NCBI RefSeq assembly: GCF_014202635.1
Contig: NZ_JACHHD010000001.1
Location: 124,001 to 188,000 of the forward strand
Length of the DNA stretch: 64,000 nt
Direction: 5' to 3'
Origin: Faecalicoccus acidiformans
GTDB lineage: Bacteria > Bacillota_I > Bacilli_A > Erysipelotrichales > Erysipelotrichaceae
Shown here: piece by piece, positions 27,134 through 34,990 of the stretch
How the letters are laid out: the number at the start of each line of letters is the position of its first letter
Numbering within the stretch: position 1 is the stretch's first letter
Position numbers and translations under genes: made by a program
The notes under the pieces: model-generated
What the model was told of the DNA's origin: nothing
Seen by the model: the letters and a program-made list of their open reading frames with translations, nothing else
Database searches by the model: none

Positions 27134-28645
27134 TCATCGTTCTAAGTCATGCCGCTTGGCGCGGGTCTGCTCTGGCTGGTCGGCTTTCAGCGCAATATCA
27201 ACGCACTTGCGGATATTGTGCAGCTCGGCAACCTCGGCGCGGGTTTCTTTCAGCTTGGTATATTCCGCTGTCCTCTGTCCGCTGAGGGTGGCATACTCTT
27301 TTTCCCATTCAGAAATAGGCAAGGGGGGCTTTGTCCCTTTCGGCAGATTTGCATGGAGATAGCGGCTCGCTGCGTTCCATAGGGTAAGCTCGGCGCGGTG
27401 GGTTTCCTCGTACTTGTCGCGCTTGTTCGTCCAGCCATTTTTCAGCTTTTTCAGTTCGTCGTGAATGGGCTTGTACTCGGTGTAGTTCCTCCCGTACTCA
27501 ATCAGCTTTTGCAATTCTTTCATGCGCTTCTCGGCGGTTTTCATGCCCTCCCGGATAGCGTCGGCTTGGTCGCTGACAGAGGAAAGGGCAGCGTCCAGCT
27601 CCGCAAGGGTGGAAATGCCGCGCTCCGCAAGGAAATTGACTGCCTGTGATACGGTTTTCAGTTCATCGGCTGCGTGCTGCCTTTGCCAATACTGCGAATA
27701 CTTCCGGCTCTTTTCCCTCTGAACGCTCATATACTTTATCAGCAGATTTGCAAGGCCGGGGGATTGCGGGGGCTGCTCCGGGGCGGTTTCCCGCGCCTTG
27801 AACAGCTCGCCAATCCATTCTTTGAGCTTTCCAATCTGCGCCCGGATTTCCCGGATAAGGCGGTTTGCCTTTTGGATATTCCGGTTCAGCTCGCCTTTCT
27901 CGGTGGCTATGCCTTTCTTCTCCATTTGACAAGCCGCTACGCCCATGTGGACGGTAGGCAGCTCGTCAATGCCGCGCTCGGCGTTGCTGCGGTGGTCGAT
28001 ACGCTCCGGGCTTCCGGCGCGTTCAAGGTAGGCGTTTGAAATATCCGCCCATGCCTTGCGCCATAAAAGCGCGTTGCCCTTGTCGTTCCAGCCTGTGAGG
28101 TCAACTTTGTGCGTCTTGTATCTGCCGCTTGGCAAGCGAATACGCTCGCCGTTTTCGTCAAGGTCATATTCCTTTTTGGACTTCGCCGCCCATGCGCCGC
28201 GCTCGTCAAGGGGGCGCATGGTAAGCATGATATGACAATGGGGGTTGCCGCTGCCGGTGTCGTGAATGGCAAAATCAACGCACATTCCTCTGGAAACAAA
28301 TTGAGAGGAACAGTATTCCCGGACGAGCCGGATCTGTTCCTCTCTGGATAATTCTATGGGGAGTGCTGCGTCAATCTCTCTGGCAAGCTGGGCGTTCCCG
28401 GCTTTCTCGTAAAGTTCCACGCTGTTCCATAGGGCAGCGCGGTCAGAGAAAGAGGGCGGGGCATGGGGCGGCAGTAGGATTTCCGTATGGACAACGCCGC
28501 GCTTGCGGGTGTAGTCATGGGTCATTCCGTCCCACTCGTTTGTGATTTTCTCGCCGCTTCGATAGGCGGCTGCGGCAACGGCTGACTTGCCTTTTCCTCG
28601 GCTCACAATGCCGATGTTACAATGGTAAATGGCTATGGGTATCAC
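27134..28645 (-). CDS. MobA/MobL-family (MOB-Q) relaxase of IME 2
   Basis: About 503 residues. The N-terminus IAIYHCNIGIVSRGKGKSAV and AAYRSGEKI is the signature of MobA/MobL relaxases; the metal site is DFAIHDTGSGNPHCHIMLTM near 135. The C-terminal 250 residues are coiled-coil rich. The likely start is a GTG at 28645 overlapping the GGGAGG site; no ATG is available upstream within reach. The candidate MOB-Q oriT lies 200 bases upstream. It would nick IME 2 for transfer by a helper. Confidence 0.88.
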   Translation of the reverse strand: MIPIAIYHCNIGIVSRGKGKSAVAAAAYRSGEKITNEWDGMTHDYTRKRGVVHTEILLPPHAPPSFSDRAALWNSVELYEKAGNAQLAREIDAALPIELSREEQIRLVREYCSSQFVSRGMCVDFAIHDTGSGNPHCHIMLTMRPLDERGAWAAKSKKEYDLDENGERIRLPSGRYKTHKVDLTGWNDKGNALLWRKAWADISNAYLERAGSPERIDHRSNAERGIDELPTVHMGVAACQMEKKGIATEKGELNRNIQKANRLIREIRAQIGKLKEWIGELFKARETAPEQPPQSPGLANLLIKYMSVQREKSRKYSQYWQRQHAADELKTVSQAVNFLAERGISTLAELDAALSSVSDQADAIREGMKTAEKRMKELQKLIEYGRNYTEYKPIHDELKKLKNGWTNKRDKYEETHRAELTLWNAASRYLHANLPKGTKPPLPISEWEKEYATLSGQRTAEYTKLKETRAEVAELHNIRKCVDIALKADQPEQTRAKRHDLER

Positions 28646-28670
28646 CTCCCGGATAGGATAATAAAACCCG

Positions 28671-28710
28671 CAAAAATAGTACAGACGCCGGGGCGGGTGT
28701 ACTGTTTTTG
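28671..28710. repeat. Inverted repeat upstream of mobA
   Basis: CAAAAATAGTACA (28671-28683) and TGTACTGTTTTTG (28698-28710) form a 13-bp inverted repeat with one mismatch. A further hairpin CAAGGGG/GCCCCTTG lies near 28740-28760. The region from 28646 to 28830 is non-coding and probably part of the transfer origin or mobA control. Confidence 0.6.
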
Positions 28711-28830
28711 TGGGTGTGCAGGGATAGCCGCGAAGCGGCGCAAGGGGTGCAGCCCCTTGTTGCGGCAAAGCCGCCATATCGGAGCGCGGGGAAAGTTCCC
28801 TGTGCGGAGATAAAGCCCTCGGCAGAGCGC

Positions 28831-28863
28831 ACACGCCCGCAAGGGTGTATAAGTGCGCCCTTT
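28831..28863 (+). other. Candidate oriT with MOB-Q nick-site consensus
   Basis: An inverted repeat ACACgCCC/GGGTGT is followed directly by ATAAGTGCGCCCTT (28849-28862). TAAGTGCGCCCT is the nick-region consensus of RSF1010/pSK41/pIP501-type oriTs, which likewise have an inverted repeat just 5' of it. The adjacent relaxase is of the matching MobA/MobL class. Confidence 0.8.
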
Positions 28864-28875
28864 GTTCCAAAGGGA

Positions 28876-29181
28876 TTATTCCGCGTTCCCGTCCCCGGCT
28901 CGTTTTTTCAAAAACTCCTGTGCTGGCTCGCTCGTCAAGGCAAGCCGGAGAAAGGCGGCGGCTTCTTCGTCGGTCATGGTCTTTGCTTCTGGCACAATGC
29001 TCTCAAAGACCGCACCCCGGACGATCAGCCGATGGCTGCGCGTCCTGCGTTCCTCTTGGGATAACTTTTGCCGCAACACCTTTTCCCGATTTTCAAGCTG
29101 CCGGATTTTCTTCTTCCCGTCCTCAATCTCGGCTTGCAATTCCTCGCGTTTTTTTCTCTCGGTTTCGTCATGGGTGGTCAC
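28876..29181 (-). CDS. DUF3847-type mobilization-associated protein
   Basis: A 101-residue protein: N-terminal coiled coil (EELQAEIEDGKKKIRQLENR), then TRSHRLIVRGAVFESI and a C-terminal helix. This matches the DUF3847 proteins often found upstream of MobA/MobL relaxases, likely a relaxosome accessory protein. The frame ends just before the oriT. The ATG at 29181 has GAAAGGAG upstream. Confidence 0.7.
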   Translation of the reverse strand: MTTHDETERKKREELQAEIEDGKKKIRQLENREKVLRQKLSQEERRTRSHRLIVRGAVFESIVPEAKTMTDEEAAAFLRLALTSEPAQEFLKKRAGDGNAE

Positions 29182-29204
29182 TCCTTTCTACCTGTCGGCA
29201 CAGA

Positions 29205-29237
29205 AAAAGGACAGTCGATTTCCTCGGCTGTCCTTTT
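29205..29237 (-). terminator. Terminator of the RlmA(II) gene
   Basis: AAAAGGACAG / CTGTCCTTTT arms with a 13-base loop followed on the minus strand by a T-run. It lies between the methyltransferase and the mobilization genes. Confidence 0.8.
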
Positions 29238-29302
29238 GATTAGGGTGTTTGGTTTACTCCGTTCTGCTCAATAAATGGGAATATTAAATATCAATACGCC
29301 CT

Positions 29303-30136
29303 TTAATACATTCCTATTAAAACATCAGCTTCGATTGTCAAATGTGTGAGAGTACGCCAATCAACGCAATCTTTTTCAACGCAAAAGAGAAGCGGCGTCA
29401 TTTCAATAAACGACATTCTTTGTTCTGATGACAACTGTACGGTGGCTGAAACCGTTTCTCTTGAAATGGTTTTAAGATATTTCTCAAAATATTCAACGAC
29501 AGACTCATTTGAATAATCTGGATTTTTCAAGTGTGCTTGCACTTTAGTCCTGATTTCCCTCAAATGATTTTTCGTAGGAATTACTTTCACAACATATCCG
29601 TTAGGAGATAGCAATCGCTGAAATTCTTTGTAGTGTGCAGGCGAAAATATGTCTAAAATACAATCCATACTTCCGTCTTTCAAAGGGATTTTTGATAAGT
29701 CAGTAACAAACCACTTCACTGCTTTGCGCTTGTCTTTTTTTGATGCAATCTGTATTGCCTCCCTTGACAAGTCAAAGGCAAAGATGTTTCGTTCTGTTCT
29801 TTGCTGTATCTGCCTTGCATAGAAACCCTCGCCGCAACCAACATCTAAAATGTTTCTTATAGATGGCGTATCAGAAATAAACTGTATGATTTTCTCCAAC
29901 ACAACATCATACATGCCATACTCCAAAATTTGGTGCCGGTTGTCAAAAGACCGCTTGCTGTAGTTGGTTTTGGGCGATGATTTTAACAACAAATTTACAT
30001 ACCCATATCTTGAAATATCAAAGCAATGTCCATGTCTACAAATTAGGCTATTGCCTTGTATATCCATTGATTTTGTGCAAATTGGGCATTGAAAATAAAC
30101 CTTGCTGTCTGCAAAGCGTGATAAATTATTATTCAT
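29303..30136 (-). CDS. RlmA(II)/TlrB-type 23S rRNA (guanine-N1)-methyltransferase
   Basis: A 277-residue SAM methyltransferase. The N-terminal zinc finger (FQCPICTKSMDIQGNSLICR ... HCFD, residues 15-40) is diagnostic of the RlmA family; the Rossmann motif I is ILDVGCGEGFYARQI near 94. RlmA(II) methylates G748 in Gram-positives, and TlrB confers tylosin resistance in combination with another methyltransferase. The gene is AT-rich, has its own promoter, drug-type leader peptide and terminator, and so is cargo rather than a housekeeping copy. Its resistance spectrum is unknown. Confidence 0.88.
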   Translation of the reverse strand: MNNNLSRFADSKVYFQCPICTKSMDIQGNSLICRHGHCFDISRYGYVNLLLKSSPKTNYSKRSFDNRHQILEYGMYDVVLEKIIQFISDTPSIRNILDVGCGEGFYARQIQQRTERNIFAFDLSREAIQIASKKDKRKAVKWFVTDLSKIPLKDGSMDCILDIFSPAHYKEFQRLLSPNGYVVKVIPTKNHLREIRTKVQAHLKNPDYSNESVVEYFEKYLKTISRETVSATVQLSSEQRMSFIEMTPLLFCVEKDCVDWRTLTHLTIEADVLIGMY

Positions 30137-30173
30137 TTGTTTTTCCTCCGTAATTACATCTCTGCTTCAATAA

Positions 30174-30215
30174 GCGAGTTATGCAATACGGATAACCGCA
30201 ACATAACTCGCGGTT
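30174..30215 (-). promoter_or_regulatory. Alternative hairpins in the RlmA(II) leader
   Basis: Two exclusive pairings follow the leader-peptide stop: AACCGC/GCGGTT (30194-30215) and the 10-bp GCGAGTTATG/CATAACTCGC (30174-30211). They share bases, so a ribosome held on the leader peptide would shift the balance. No strong T-run follows, suggesting control of translation rather than termination. Confidence 0.6.
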
Positions 30216-30242
30216 TTATCTTAATCTCATAAATGTAACCAT
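30216..30242 (-). CDS. Leader peptide of the RlmA(II) gene (MVTFMRLR)
   Basis: Eight codons plus TAA, with GAGG eight bases before the ATG and a consensus promoter upstream. The peptide ends MRLR, the macrolide-dependent stalling sequence known from ErmDL. The coding frame ends exactly where the alternative hairpins begin. Confidence 0.72.
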   Translation of the reverse strand: MVTFMRLR

Positions 30243-30290
30243 TGTGTTGTCCTCTAATCAATTCCGCAGTATTACTCTGCTTTTAGAAAA

Positions 30291-30319
30291 AGTATAGCAC
30301 AAAACTATGAACATTTCAA
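30291..30319 (-). promoter_or_regulatory. Promoter of the RlmA(II) cargo gene
   Basis: On the minus strand TTGAAA (30319-30314), a 17-base spacer ending TGTGC, and TATACT (30296-30291). The TG before the -10 makes it an extended -10 as well. Confidence 0.8.
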
Positions 30320-30321
30320 CT

Positions 30322-30618
30322 CTATTTCAGCCTGTCGGCGACGTTGCTCTCTCTGGCATACCGCCGCGCCGCTTCCCGCCGTTCCTCGCTGTATGGGGCG
30401 GTCAGACGGAAAGAGAAGCGGCCTTTCTCAATGTCAAACTCCATGCAGCCCGTTTCCGGGTCTGCGTCGGTCTGGCGGCACACATCGGGGTGCTGCTCGG
30501 CATAGGCGGCAAGCCGCTTCTTCAAGTCGGTGTTGTGGGTACGGATATGGATCAACGGGTCTTTCTCATCAAACCAGATGTCTGTGACCTTTTTTTGCTT
30601 GGGAAGCCCTGTTCGCAT
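30322..30618 (-). CDS. Conserved IME protein, function unknown
   Basis: A 98-residue protein, mostly alpha-beta with charged surface (WFDEKDPLIHIRTHNTDLKK, then EFDIEKGRFSFRLTAPYSEE). It resembles conserved hypothetical genes next to recombinases in such IMEs, but I cannot name a family. The ATG at 30618 has AAAGGAG upstream. Its stop is almost touching the promoter of the RlmA(II) cassette, so the cassette was added right behind it. Confidence 0.65.
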   Translation of the reverse strand: MRTGLPKQKKVTDIWFDEKDPLIHIRTHNTDLKKRLAAYAEQHPDVCRQTDADPETGCMEFDIEKGRFSFRLTAPYSEERREAARRYARESNVADRLK

Positions 30619-30714
30619 AAACTCTCCTTTCTGCGCCCTCGTTTGGAGAGAGGGGCATTTTTGAGGGAATTTTCCCGGCTCTTGACTTGGGGAAAATGGG
30701 GATTTTCAAATAGA

Positions 30715-30751
30715 AACCGCCCCGGCGAACCATTCTTCGTCCGGGCGGTTC
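30715..30751 (-). terminator. Terminator after the proximal TnpW gene
   Basis: AACCGCCCCGG / CCGGGCGGTT arms with a 16-base loop and a T-rich tail on the minus strand (TTTCTATTTG). It starts at the TnpW stop. Confidence 0.6.
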
Positions 30752-30946
30752 CTATCGCGTGATTTTCGTTTTTTCCGGCTCTTGACCGTCCTGCAAGCTG
30801 TCGGCAAGTATCACTTTGAGCAGCTTGTCGCGGAATGTTTCTGTGCCGCTGTGGTTGAAAAACAACTCCGCAACGATGGTCTGTCCGTCCCTCTGTGTCG
30901 TGATAACACTGTCGGGGGATTGAGGTGTCCCGTTCTGTTCTGCCAT
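30752..30946 (-). CDS. TnpW-like protein (IME 2, next to recombinase)
   Basis: A 64-residue protein with PDSVITTQRDGQTIVAELFF and a helix FRDKLLKVILAD, matching TnpW. The ATG at 30946 follows AAAGGAG. It is downstream of the recombinase and followed by a GC-rich hairpin. Confidence 0.7.
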   Translation of the reverse strand: MAEQNGTPQSPDSVITTQRDGQTIVAELFFNHSGTETFRDKLLKVILADSLQDGQEPEKTKITR

Positions 30947-30971
30947 AGGCGGCTCCTTTCTCTGGGTGCAA

Positions 30972-31006
30972 AAGAGGGATTTCCCGTAGCCCGGAAAATC
31001 CCTCTT
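30972..31006 (-). terminator. Terminator of the IME 2 recombinase gene
   Basis: AAGAGGGATTTCC / GGAAAATCCCTCTT arms with an eight-base loop followed on the minus strand by TTTT. It lies 19 bases after the recombinase stop. Confidence 0.75.
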
Positions 31007-31024
31007 GGTTGTCAGTATTCGGTT

Positions 31025-32875
31025 TTACTGTGCGGGTGCTGCGGCGGCTTCCTGTGCCTTTTTCTTTGCCCGGTATTCCCGTGCTTTCATGCGGTCATAC
31101 TCCCGTCGCTTTTCAAGGTTACGCGCCCGGTACTCCCTTGAATACTGCCGGTGGTAGGCGCGGCTCTTTTCCTTTTGGGCTTCCTCGATTTTCTCCCGCA
31201 TTTGCCGGATTTCCTGCTCCGTTGGCTCTGTAAGCTGTGTCACTTCGTTCTCAAATTTGCCGATATAGTTGAAATATATCCCGATGTGCTGAATGGCTTG
31301 TTTTGCCCTTTTCTTGTCGCGCTCATGCACTTCAATCCGGCTGATAAACTCGTTGAGAATGGCGGGGGTCAGGTCGGTAAAGGCAGCGTAGCGTTCCGTC
31401 AGCTTCAAAAACTTCTGCGCCCGTCCGCCCGCGTTCTCAAAAGCGGATAGCTGCTCTTGCAGCTCGGCAAGCTCCGCTTTCAGCGCATAGTATTCTTCTG
31501 AATACTTCTGCGACATTTGCTCATAGCGGTCTTGCGGGATCGTGCCGAGGGCGTTGTCCTCATAGAGCTTGTTCAGCACCTTGTCAATCTGTTCAAGGCG
31601 CGTCGTGATTTGCGGGATACGCTTCTGCTGTTTCTTGGTCTTGTCGGTCTGCTGCATGGCAAGGTTCTTTTTCACTAAGGCTTCAAATTCCGCCCAGTTG
31701 CTGATAGAATAGTCCTCGATTTTCTTCAGCACTTCCGCGATGGTCTGCATGAGCAAATCCGCGTCAATGATGTGCGGGGAATGGCACTTGGGGTTTTTGG
31801 CTTTCCCCTTGTGGTACTCGCTGCAATAGGCAACGTGCCGCTTGCCGCCGTTTCTGTAATCTATGCGGATGTACATTTTTGCGCCGCAATCCTTACAGAA
31901 AAGCAAGCCCGACAAAGGGTGGATTTCCCCGTCCCCGTTGGGGCGTCTGACGGGCGCGTTTTCCAAAATCCGCTGTGCGGTTTCAAAGTCGGCGCGGTCA
32001 ATAATCGGCTCATGCACATTTTCGGTTATCTGCCATTGGCTCCGGTCTACATAGTGGTTCCGCTTGTCCCGGAAATGCTTTGTAGTCTTGAAGTTGACTA
32101 CATCGCCGCAATACTCCTGCCGCGTAAGGATATGGGTCAAGGTGGCTTTGTTCCACTTGTAGCGGTTATCCTCATTGAGCGCCTTGTTTTTACACGTTCC
32201 CCATCCCCGGTCTTTCATGTAGAAAGTGGGGGTAGGGATTTGCTCGTTTTTCAGATATACGGCGATTTGGTTGCGGTTCTTCCCGCCGATAAACAAACGG
32301 AAAATAAGGCGCACAACCTCGGCGGCTTCCTCGTCGATTATCCAAAAATCCTTGTTGTCCGGGTCTTTGACATAGCCGTAGGGGGCTTCGGTGGCAATCG
32401 GCTTTCCGCTCATGCCTTTGGTCTTAATGCCCGTTTTCACTTTCTTGCTGATGTCCTTTGCGTACCACTCCGACATGATGTTGATAAAGGGCGCAAACTC
32501 CAATGTGTCGGGCTTCTCGCTGTCAATGCCGTTGTTGACCGCGATAAAACGCACGTTGTTCCGTCTGAATATCTCCATAGCGTTGCCGACTTGGAGATAG
32601 TCGCGCCCCCAGCGGGTAAGGTCTTTCATAATGCAAACGCCGATTTTCCCGTTTTCAACGTCCTCCATCATGCGGGAGTAGGCAGAACGGTCAAAAAATC
32701 TGCCGCTTTCATCGTCGTCGATGTAGTGCCGGATATTCGTCAGCCGCTGCCCTCTGGCGTAGTTCTCCAAAAAGATTTTCTGGTTCTGTATGCTGTTGCT
32801 CTCGCCGCCGTCCCTGTCCTCGTCCCCTACGGAAAGACGGGAGTAAAGGGCTGTGATTTTGTTGTAATCATTCAT
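31025..32875 (-). CDS. Large serine recombinase of IME 2
   Basis: A 616-residue TndX-like integrase. Resolvase domain with catalytic Ser in ALYSRLSVGDED near residue 14 and DLTRWGRDY near 85; zinc ribbon FCKDCGAKMYI ... HVAYCSEYHKG near 330-360; an unusually long basic coiled tail rich in Arg/Lys (YHRQYSREYRARNLEKRREY). The ATG at 32875 has AGGAGG eight bases upstream; an in-frame extension to 32935 would run across the element end. It is oriented with its 5' end towards the right junction, unlike the other two recombinases here. Confidence 0.92.
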   Translation of the reverse strand: MNDYNKITALYSRLSVGDEDRDGGESNSIQNQKIFLENYARGQRLTNIRHYIDDDESGRFFDRSAYSRMMEDVENGKIGVCIMKDLTRWGRDYLQVGNAMEIFRRNNVRFIAVNNGIDSEKPDTLEFAPFINIMSEWYAKDISKKVKTGIKTKGMSGKPIATEAPYGYVKDPDNKDFWIIDEEAAEVVRLIFRLFIGGKNRNQIAVYLKNEQIPTPTFYMKDRGWGTCKNKALNEDNRYKWNKATLTHILTRQEYCGDVVNFKTTKHFRDKRNHYVDRSQWQITENVHEPIIDRADFETAQRILENAPVRRPNGDGEIHPLSGLLFCKDCGAKMYIRIDYRNGGKRHVAYCSEYHKGKAKNPKCHSPHIIDADLLMQTIAEVLKKIEDYSISNWAEFEALVKKNLAMQQTDKTKKQQKRIPQITTRLEQIDKVLNKLYEDNALGTIPQDRYEQMSQKYSEEYYALKAELAELQEQLSAFENAGGRAQKFLKLTERYAAFTDLTPAILNEFISRIEVHERDKKRAKQAIQHIGIYFNYIGKFENEVTQLTEPTEQEIRQMREKIEEAQKEKSRAYHRQYSREYRARNLEKRREYDRMKAREYRAKKKAQEAAAAPAQ

Positions 32876-32931
32876 GTGCATATCCTCCTGTGCGTCCATG
32901 TAGAGTTCCTTTACACTTAAGATTATGCACT

Positions 32932-33228
32932 CCATCGTGCGCTGCCGTACTCAATGCCCTTGCGATATTTCTTTGTATTCTTGCTCTTGGCATACACCGC
33001 CAGCCGAACAATGACCGCCCCGGCGATGCCCGCCAGCAGGTCCAGCGGATGCAGACTTGGCAGCCCAGAAGAAAACGCCTCCGTAAAGCCCTGGCTCAAA
33101 TGCAGGAACTTTTCAGAGGCGTCAAGGCCGGGCGCAAGGCGCACCGCCTGGCAGAGCTTGTCAAAGAGATACACGAACAGCAGATACGGGAGGTTGGGGA
33201 TCAGCTTTTTCTTCCAGTCAACCGTCAT
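32932..33228 (-). pseudogene. VirD4/TraG coupling protein, N-terminal part
   Basis: The first roughly 99 codons, from MTVDWKKKLIP through two membrane segments (LPYLLFVYLFDKL near 15-27, LLAGIAGAVIVRLAVY near 64-79) to IEYGSARW. It overlaps the pcfB stop by four bases. The frame then enters IME 2 and stops at 32923. The continuation of the gene resumes only at 24889. Confidence 0.85.
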
Positions 33229-33713
33229 AATTCCACACCCCGGTCTTTGGTCTTGACCTTCTCCCGCTGGCGGTGCTGGGCTTTGGACTGCTGTTTCGCC
33301 TGCTCCAGCTCCTTGCGGATGGAGGGCTTTTTCTCTTTCTCCAGGTTCTTTGCGGAGAACTCCCGAAAGGCTGCCGTGATAACGTCGGCATCCCGGCCCT
33401 TGAAGAACACCAGGTAGCGGGGTATATCGCCGCTGGTGTCCTTTTTCAGCGCGAAGTCAATGCCGTACTTCTTGGCGGTGACGGAAAAGGCCCGGATGTT
33501 CTGGTCGGTGATCTCGATGTTTGAAACGCCGGTGTTGTGCTTCATAAGCTGCCGGAGGGTCTGCTTGCCGTGGTGCAGCTTGGTCTTGTGGCCGGTCACG
33601 CCCTTCTGCATCTCGTCCAGCACTTTTTTCATGGCCTGTTGCAGCATCCCGGCGGAGAGCTTGGTGGCCTCCACACAGAGAGTAACGGTGCGCTGGGTGA
33701 CTTCTTCCTGCAC
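33225..33713 (-). CDS. PcfB/DUF3801-family conjugation protein
   Basis: A 162-residue protein with TVTLCVEATKLSAGMLQQAM, HGKQTLRQLMKHNTGVSNIE and a basic C-terminal tail, as in PcfB of pCF10 and the DUF3801 proteins of Tn1549-like ICEs. PcfB is a relaxase-associated factor that docks substrate to the coupling protein. The GTG at 33713 has AAAGGAGG upstream. It lies between repA and virD4, the normal order. It looks intact. Confidence 0.85.
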   Translation of the reverse strand: MQEEVTQRTVTLCVEATKLSAGMLQQAMKKVLDEMQKGVTGHKTKLHHGKQTLRQLMKHNTGVSNIEITDQNIRAFSVTAKKYGIDFALKKDTSGDIPRYLVFFKGRDADVITAAFREFSAKNLEKEKKPSIRKELEQAKQQSKAQHRQREKVKTKDRGVEL

Positions 33714-33719
33714 GAGTGA

Positions 33720-34619
33720 TTACCTCCTTTCTCCGCTGCCGTACAGGTCGTGGTTCACCAGGGACGCATAGTAGCTGTCAATGGTGGCCGGGGCGTTATA
33801 CAGGGCAGCCAGCAGATATTTCTTGATGTTGCGGACATAGGTGGTGTTGTCCCGCATCCGGTCCAGCACATACTCGATGTGGGAACTGTTCAGCTTCAGG
33901 AAGCGGGATTTGACCACCTCCGCCGGATAGTCGTCCCCGGCAATGCGGATTGTTTCCCTGCGGGAACAGACGGTATCCACCATGAGCTCCACCAACTCAT
34001 TCAGCATATCCCGATCCAGCCGGTCATCCCGGCATAGATAGTCATACTCGATATTCTCTAAAATCAGTTCCCGATAGTTCTCTCGCTCTCGCATCCAGTC
34101 CCGTCCGGTCCGGCTGACCCCCGTGGGGGTTTGGGGGCTTGATTGGATAGGATTTGATTCTTCCGTACTTGATGAATCAGTATTTGATATTTGTTTACTT
34201 GATCCTTTAGTATTTAATTGTGCGGGGTTTTCCTGTTCAGGTTTTCCCAAGACAGGAGAATCCAAGACTGGTTTTACCTGAACTGGATTTTCCCGTTCAG
34301 GTTTTCCCGGTTTAGGTTCCGGCGGTCTGGGCTGCTCCAAAATCGTGTACTCGATGCTGCCGAGCCGCCCGTTGGCGTTACGGACTCTTTCACGGATAAT
34401 GTATCCCGCATCCTCCAGCTCCCGGACCGTAGCACAAATGCTGTCCACTCCATCCCGGCATATTCGGGCAAGGCCTTTGGTGGTGTAGTCCCAATCCTCC
34501 GGCAAGGACAGCATGAGGGACAGCAGCCCCTTCGCTTTCAGCGACAGCGCCGTGTTCCGCAGATGATGGTTTGCCATCACCGTGTAGTCACGGGTTTTCT
34601 CAATGCGAAATACCGCCAT
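33720..34619 (-). CDS. RepA-like replication initiator of the outer ICE
   Basis: A 299-residue protein. The N-terminal winged helix (NTALSLKAKGLLSLMLSLPE, DGVDSICATVRELEDAGYI) is typical of ICE/plasmid initiators. A Pro/Glu-rich linker with repeated KPEQENP-type units spans residues 95-150. A C-terminal DUF6017-like domain (AGDDYPAEVVKSRF ... SLVNH) closes the protein. AGGTGAG lies before the ATG at 34619. The last 200 bp of homology are duplicated in inverted form at 10036-10235. It is the first gene of the right arm. Confidence 0.85.
   Translation of the reverse strand: MAVFRIEKTRDYTVMANHHLRNTALSLKAKGLLSLMLSLPEDWDYTTKGLARICRDGVDSICATVRELEDAGYIIRERVRNANGRLGSIEYTILEQPRPPEPKPGKPERENPVQVKPVLDSPVLGKPEQENPAQLNTKGSSKQISNTDSSSTEESNPIQSSPQTPTGVSRTGRDWMRERENYRELILENIEYDYLCRDDRLDRDMLNELVELMVDTVCSRRETIRIAGDDYPAEVVKSRFLKLNSSHIEYVLDRMRDNTTYVRNIKKYLLAALYNAPATIDSYYASLVNHDLYGSGERR
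33749..33948 (-). repeat. Source copy of the 200-bp inverted duplication
   Basis: The 3' part of repA that is repeated exactly, in opposite orientation, at 10036-10235. This copy lies in its natural gene context. Confidence 0.95.
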
Positions 34620-34803
34620 AATCTCACCTCCCTCCGGCGGTCTGGAAAAGTGTTCGTTTTCGGAAAAAATTCAATTCTGTGCCCATTTACTTTTCCATGT
34701 GGGAAAACCTATGGACACTTGATTTGCATTTCCTACATGAAGAAATACCTTCGATTTCTCACCCCTTTCAATACAGTTTTCCGTGTACTTGATGGAAAGT
34801 AAA

Positions 34804-34879
34804 AAACGCCATAGGATTTCCTATGGCGTTTGGGACAGGAAAAGGGTGCTGATATTTCACATCAGCACCCTTTATCCTG
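34804..34879. other. Two strong hairpins near the right ICE end
   Basis: AAACGCCATAGGA/TCCTATGGCGTTT (34804-34831) is a perfect 13-bp stem with a two-base loop. The second hairpin (34836-34879) has 17-bp arms around AGGGTGCTGA/TCAGCACCCT with one extra base. They may be back-to-back terminators insulating the ICE, or part of its replication region. The rest of 34620-34962 holds no gene. Confidence 0.65.
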
Positions 34880-34948
34880 CCAGTATTAAAATTTTTGACT
34901 TCACATCGTGTTCCTTGCCTCTGAAAACATTGATTTTACTGGACTATC

Positions 34949-34990
34949 TCATGTTTTCTTATTAGGAGGCGGGGAATCGGGTTTCTTTTT
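34949..34990. other. Right junction (attR) of the composite ICE and right half of a host terminator
   Basis: The inner half-site ATGTTTTCTT is followed by the AT core (34961-34962), then TAGGAGGC...AATCGGGTTTCTTTTTT, the 3' half of the host terminator. It pairs with the left half at 3210-3236. Confidence 0.75.

Larger units (their letters stand above)
24890..32931. mobile_element. IME 2: about 8-kb mobilizable element inside virD4
   Basis: Gene order: serine recombinase, TnpW, unknown gene, RlmA(II) cargo, DUF3847, MobA/MobL relaxase, primase-helicase, second TnpW. Recombinase first and tnpW last recalls Tn4451. Ends are placed where virD4 homology stops (24889 and 32932). Because part of virD4 is missing, at least one end has been altered, and no convincing pair of att half-sites is visible beyond a shared AAGGAAC close to both ends. 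Confidence 0.75.
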
